The position numbers were made by a program, and so were the translations under genes. A stretch of 7,694 nucleotides of DNA from SAR202 cluster bacterium (GTDB lineage: Bacteria; Chloroflexota; Dehalococcoidia; Lucifugimonadales; UBA826), in the NCBI GenBank assembly GCA_009392675.1, contig VFFY01000130.1, forward strand, positions 1 to 7,694. Reading direction: 5' to 3'. The stretch's first letter is position 1, and each line of letters begins with the position of its first letter. Shown here in pieces: positions 5,350 to 7,694 of this stretch. The notes below the pieces were generated by a model. The model was not told the DNA's origin and did no database searches. It saw only the letters and a program-made list of their open reading frames with translations.

Positions 5350-6324
5350 CTACCGTAACACCAGATTTAAGGCTCTTTCCAAATAAGTCTGAACCAGTTG
5401 TAATTTATAGCCATTTTGGCCTAGGATTTTTGCGTCCGCAAAAACCTCAGAGCTAATTGCCTTAACGTCTATATCTTCCACACAATATCCGATTAACTTT
5501 CCCTCCGCTGAACTCAAATGCCAAGGGATCGGAGCCACACCTCCGGCTGCTATTCCAGCCTCAGTGATTAATCCTTTTTCCATTTTGACCATAACAGCGA
5601 CGCTCGCAATTGCGAAGTCCATTGATTGTCGTTCTTTTGCCTTCAGATAAACGCTTTTCCCATCCATTGATTCTTTTGGTATTTGCACCGAGATTAAAAT
5701 ATCTCCTGGCTCTAGAATATTCTCCCTAGTTACGTCAACTTCAGGCCCTGCAAAAAAGTCATCGATAGGAATGGTAATTCTTTGCAAATCCCTGAAAATC
5801 TCCACCTTCGCCTTTAAGGCAACCAAGGCTGTTGCAGAATCTGAAGGATGGACGATGTAGCAAGAACTCCCTCCCAAAATCGCATTATATTTATCTGAGC
5901 CTCCGACCGCAAAGCATTTTTCTCCACCCTTTTTAAGACAATTAAATCTGACATTCCGATAGTACCAACACCTTGGCCTTTGACATAAATTACCCCCTAA
6001 AGTAGCAATATTCCGTATTTGCGGAGTAGCAATGGAAGTTGCCGCTTCTGCCAAACTTTTTATTCTAGATCCGATATCCGCATCACTTGCAATCTCATCA
6101 AGAGTGACCATGGACCCTATCGTTAATCCCGAATTATTCCATACCATTCCAGACATATCTTTAATATCTGAAGCACTGATCAGCAAATTCGGTTCAATGA
6201 CTCCTTGTTTCATTTCAGTCACTAGATCAGTACCACCAGCCAAAAGATGCCCTTGGCCAACATTCTTAAGAAGTTTTGAGGCTTCCTCCAATTCAGTTGG
6301 TTTGTGAAATGTGAAGGTTTTCAT
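5350..6324 (-). CDS. FAD-binding (medium) subunit of a molybdenum hydroxylase, with Cys-rich insertion
   Basis: This 324-residue xanthine dehydrogenase-family medium subunit carries FAD and passes electrons from the molybdenum/Fe-S subunits to an acceptor. FAD motifs are LLAGGTDL (27-34) and ATLGGNLC (107-114), and the C-terminal half matches the CO dehydrogenase flavoprotein C-terminal domain. After the second motif comes QRPRCWYYRN (115-124) and a segment with C119, C129 and C137, then C155 before HPSD (159-162). Similar cysteine-rich insertions bind a [4Fe-4S] cluster in 4-hydroxybenzoyl-CoA reductase HcrB and aldehyde oxidoreductase PaoB, so an extra cluster is likely here. C114 is also near. 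The ATG overlaps the molybdenum subunit stop by four bases (ATGA), indicating translational coupling in the same complex. The [2Fe-2S] subunit is not downstream and must lie outside the window. The substrate is unknown. Confidence 0.92.
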   Translation of the reverse strand: MKTFTFHKPTELEEASKLLKNVGQGHLLAGGTDLVTEMKQGVIEPNLLISASDIKDMSGMVWNNSGLTIGSMVTLDEIASDADIGSRIKSLAEAATSIATPQIRNIATLGGNLCQRPRCWYYRNVRFNCLKKGGEKCFAVGGSDKYNAILGGSSCYIVHPSDSATALVALKAKVEIFRDLQRITIPIDDFFAGPEVDVTRENILEPGDILISVQIPKESMDGKSVYLKAKERQSMDFAIASVAVMVKMEKGLITEAGIAAGGVAPIPWHLSSAEGKLIGYCVEDIDVKAISSEVFADAKILGQNGYKLQLVQTYLERALNLVLR

Positions 6325-7694
6325 CGAAGTCTTTTAAGCGCTGTTAAAACACTATCCGGGGTAAAAGGCAAATGATTTAGCCTTACCCCCGTGGCATGAT
6401 ACAAAGCGTTTGCGATCGTCGGAGCTGGAGCAATACAGGGAGTTTCTCCCAAGGATTTAGCTCCGAAGGGACCAACAGGATCAGTTGAATCAGCGAAAAT
6501 CACCTCGATTTCCGGGTACTCCATTATGGTAGGGCTTTTATGTTCCAAGAAACTAGCATTGAGAGTCACCCCACTCGAATGATCAATTTCCATATCTTCC
6601 AAAAAAGTGAATCCCATCATTTGAGAAATTCCACCACGAACCTGACCTTCGGCCATTTTTGGATTAATTATCCTACCTGAATCATGCACCGCGACATATT
6701 TGATAATTTTTACATAGCCTGTCTCTATATCTACCTCGATTTCTGCAAAATGAGCTCCAAACGAATTAACTATGTAATCTTTGCTTCCCGGAGTGACAGA
6801 AACGGCAGTTTTAAGTAACCCTGATTTATTTGCTAGATCCGCAAATTTGACTCCATCGCCACTCATAGAACACACCCCGTCGGGAGTAATATACAAACCC
6901 TCTGTATCAGTCAATCCTATTGCTTCCGAGGCTGCCTCAACAACAATACTGGCAAGTTGATTAGCGGCCCGAACTGCCGCCTGCCCAGCCGAAAAAGTGA
7001 GAGTTGAACCAGCAGTCATCGGGGATTGAGGAGTATTATCAGTATTTCCACTGTTAAGTCTTATCATCTGGGGCAATACACCTAAGGTGTCGGCAGCCAT
7101 TTGCAAAACTACGGTTGAGCTACCTTCCCCAACATCCATGAAACCAACATTTAAAGTAAAACATCCATCTTTATCTAGAGACATTTCGGCATTTGATTGA
7201 CCTCCCGGGCCTCCTCGATAAATAAACATACTCATCCCGATTCCTCTCCTAATGGGTCCGGTAGGAGTTGGAATTTGATCTCTTTTGTCCCAGCCAATTG
7301 CATCAGCTCCAAGTATTAGGCATTGCCGTAATTCATTACTTGAAAAAGGGACTCCACCCTCTACAGGTTGAGTGTCAATTATCTGACTTTTCGGTGTAGT
7401 CCGCTCTCCAGGCTGTCCTTCAGGGCCTACATGATTCATGAGTCGAAATTTCAGAGGATCCATTTTTAATTTTTCAGCAATCTGATCTGACAAAGACTCC
7501 AATGCAAAATGACCTTGAGGGGCTCCTAATGCCCGATAAGACCCTGCGGTAGGGGTATTTGTATAGACGAGCTGGCCTTCATATTTCACGTTGGGACACC
7601 TGTAGAGGTAAAGAGCCCCCTGGCCCGCCCTTCTAACCACACCGGGGCCTGACGAAAGATATGCCCCAGTGTCCATAACTGTTTTGACATGTAC
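6321..7694 (-). CDS. Molybdopterin-binding subunit of a xanthine dehydrogenase-family hydroxylase, partial
   Basis: The frame is open to the right edge (VHVKTVMDTGAY...), so 457 residues are the C-terminal part of a subunit usually 700-800 long. An internal ATG at 7676 is not the true start. Numbered from that Met, landmarks are: YRALGAPQG (47-55) and the LKMDPLKFRLMN signature (70-81); DVGEGSSTV (181-189), the cofactor loop that in xanthine oxidase reads GQG; HDSGRIINP (331-339); and GAKSLGET (405-412), with E411 at the place of the catalytic glutamate (xanthine oxidase Glu1261). The AYRCSFR loop of form I CO dehydrogenase is absent, so this is not CoxL. Members hydroxylate N-heterocycles or aldehydes, or reductively dehydroxylate phenolic CoA esters, at a molybdenum-cytosine-dinucleotide type centre. 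It is the most upstream gene of the visible minus-strand unit and is coupled to the FAD subunit. Confidence 0.93.
   Translation of the reverse strand, partial: VHVKTVMDTGAYLSSGPGVVRRAGQGALYLYRCPNVKYEGQLVYTNTPTAGSYRALGAPQGHFALESLSDQIAEKLKMDPLKFRLMNHVGPEGQPGERTTPKSQIIDTQPVEGGVPFSSNELRQCLILGADAIGWDKRDQIPTPTGPIRRGIGMSMFIYRGGPGGQSNAEMSLDKDGCFTLNVGFMDVGEGSSTVVLQMAADTLGVLPQMIRLNSGNTDNTPQSPMTAGSTLTFSAGQAAVRAANQLASIVVEAASEAIGLTDTEGLYITPDGVCSMSGDGVKFADLANKSGLLKTAVSVTPGSKDYIVNSFGAHFAEIEVDIETGYVKIIKYVAVHDSGRIINPKMAEGQVRGGISQMMGFTFLEDMEIDHSSGVTLNASFLEHKSPTIMEYPEIEVIFADSTDPVGPFGAKSLGETPCIAPAPTIANALYHATGVRLNHLPFTPDSVLTALKRLR

Noticed and set aside
6321..7676. Reading the molybdenum subunit as a complete gene from ATG 7676
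   Set aside because: The frame stays open upstream to the edge, and the visible part lacks the N-terminal half of the family.
6321..7694. Identification as CO dehydrogenase CoxL
   Set aside because: The AYRCSFR active-site loop of form I CoxL is not seen; the corresponding region reads YRALGAPQ.

Overview
This is an AT-rich bacterial window (roughly 40% GC by eye) with tightly packed genes, short gaps, stop/start overlaps, Shine-Dalgarno sites and some TTG/GTG starts. It looks like the catabolic genome of a free-living heterotroph. The mix of molybdenum hydroxylase, GMC flavoenzyme, crotonase and type I sulfatase would fit lineages that oxidise complex organic matter, such as marine SAR202-type Chloroflexota. 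That placement is a guess from gene content, since no marker gene is present.

Layout. (1) Positions 1-485, minus strand: N-terminal part of a pentapeptide-repeat protein that runs off the left edge. (2) 486-614: a divergent intergenic region with a consensus TATAAT box for the plus strand. (3) 615-3018, plus strand: a three-gene unit of a small NIPSNAP-like alpha/beta-barrel protein, a GMC-family flavoprotein dehydrogenase with a four-cysteine motif, and a gluconate 2-dehydrogenase subunit 3-like partner. (4) 3029-7694, minus strand, convergent with the first unit: reading 5' to 3' on that strand, the C-terminal part of a xanthine dehydrogenase-family molybdopterin subunit (cut by the right edge), its FAD subunit (4-base ATGA overlap), a crotonase-fold enoyl-CoA hydratase/isomerase, and a type I sulfatase (TAATG overlap).

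How the genes may work together (inference). The molybdenum enzyme would hydroxylate or oxidise an organic substrate, passing electrons through a [2Fe-2S] subunit encoded outside the window to the FAD subunit, which seems to carry an extra Fe-S insertion. The crotonase would act on a CoA-thioester intermediate, and the sulfatase could remove sulfate from a sulfated substrate. The GMC/subunit 3 pair would oxidise an alcohol, sugar or related hydroxyl compound. No substrate can be read from the sequence. No mobile element, CRISPR array, tRNA or rRNA was seen. The features most worth a second look are the GMC module (Fe-S-like cysteines, a possible covalent-FAD histidine, no export signal and no cytochrome partner) and a perfect 8+8 palindrome ahead of the crotonase gene.
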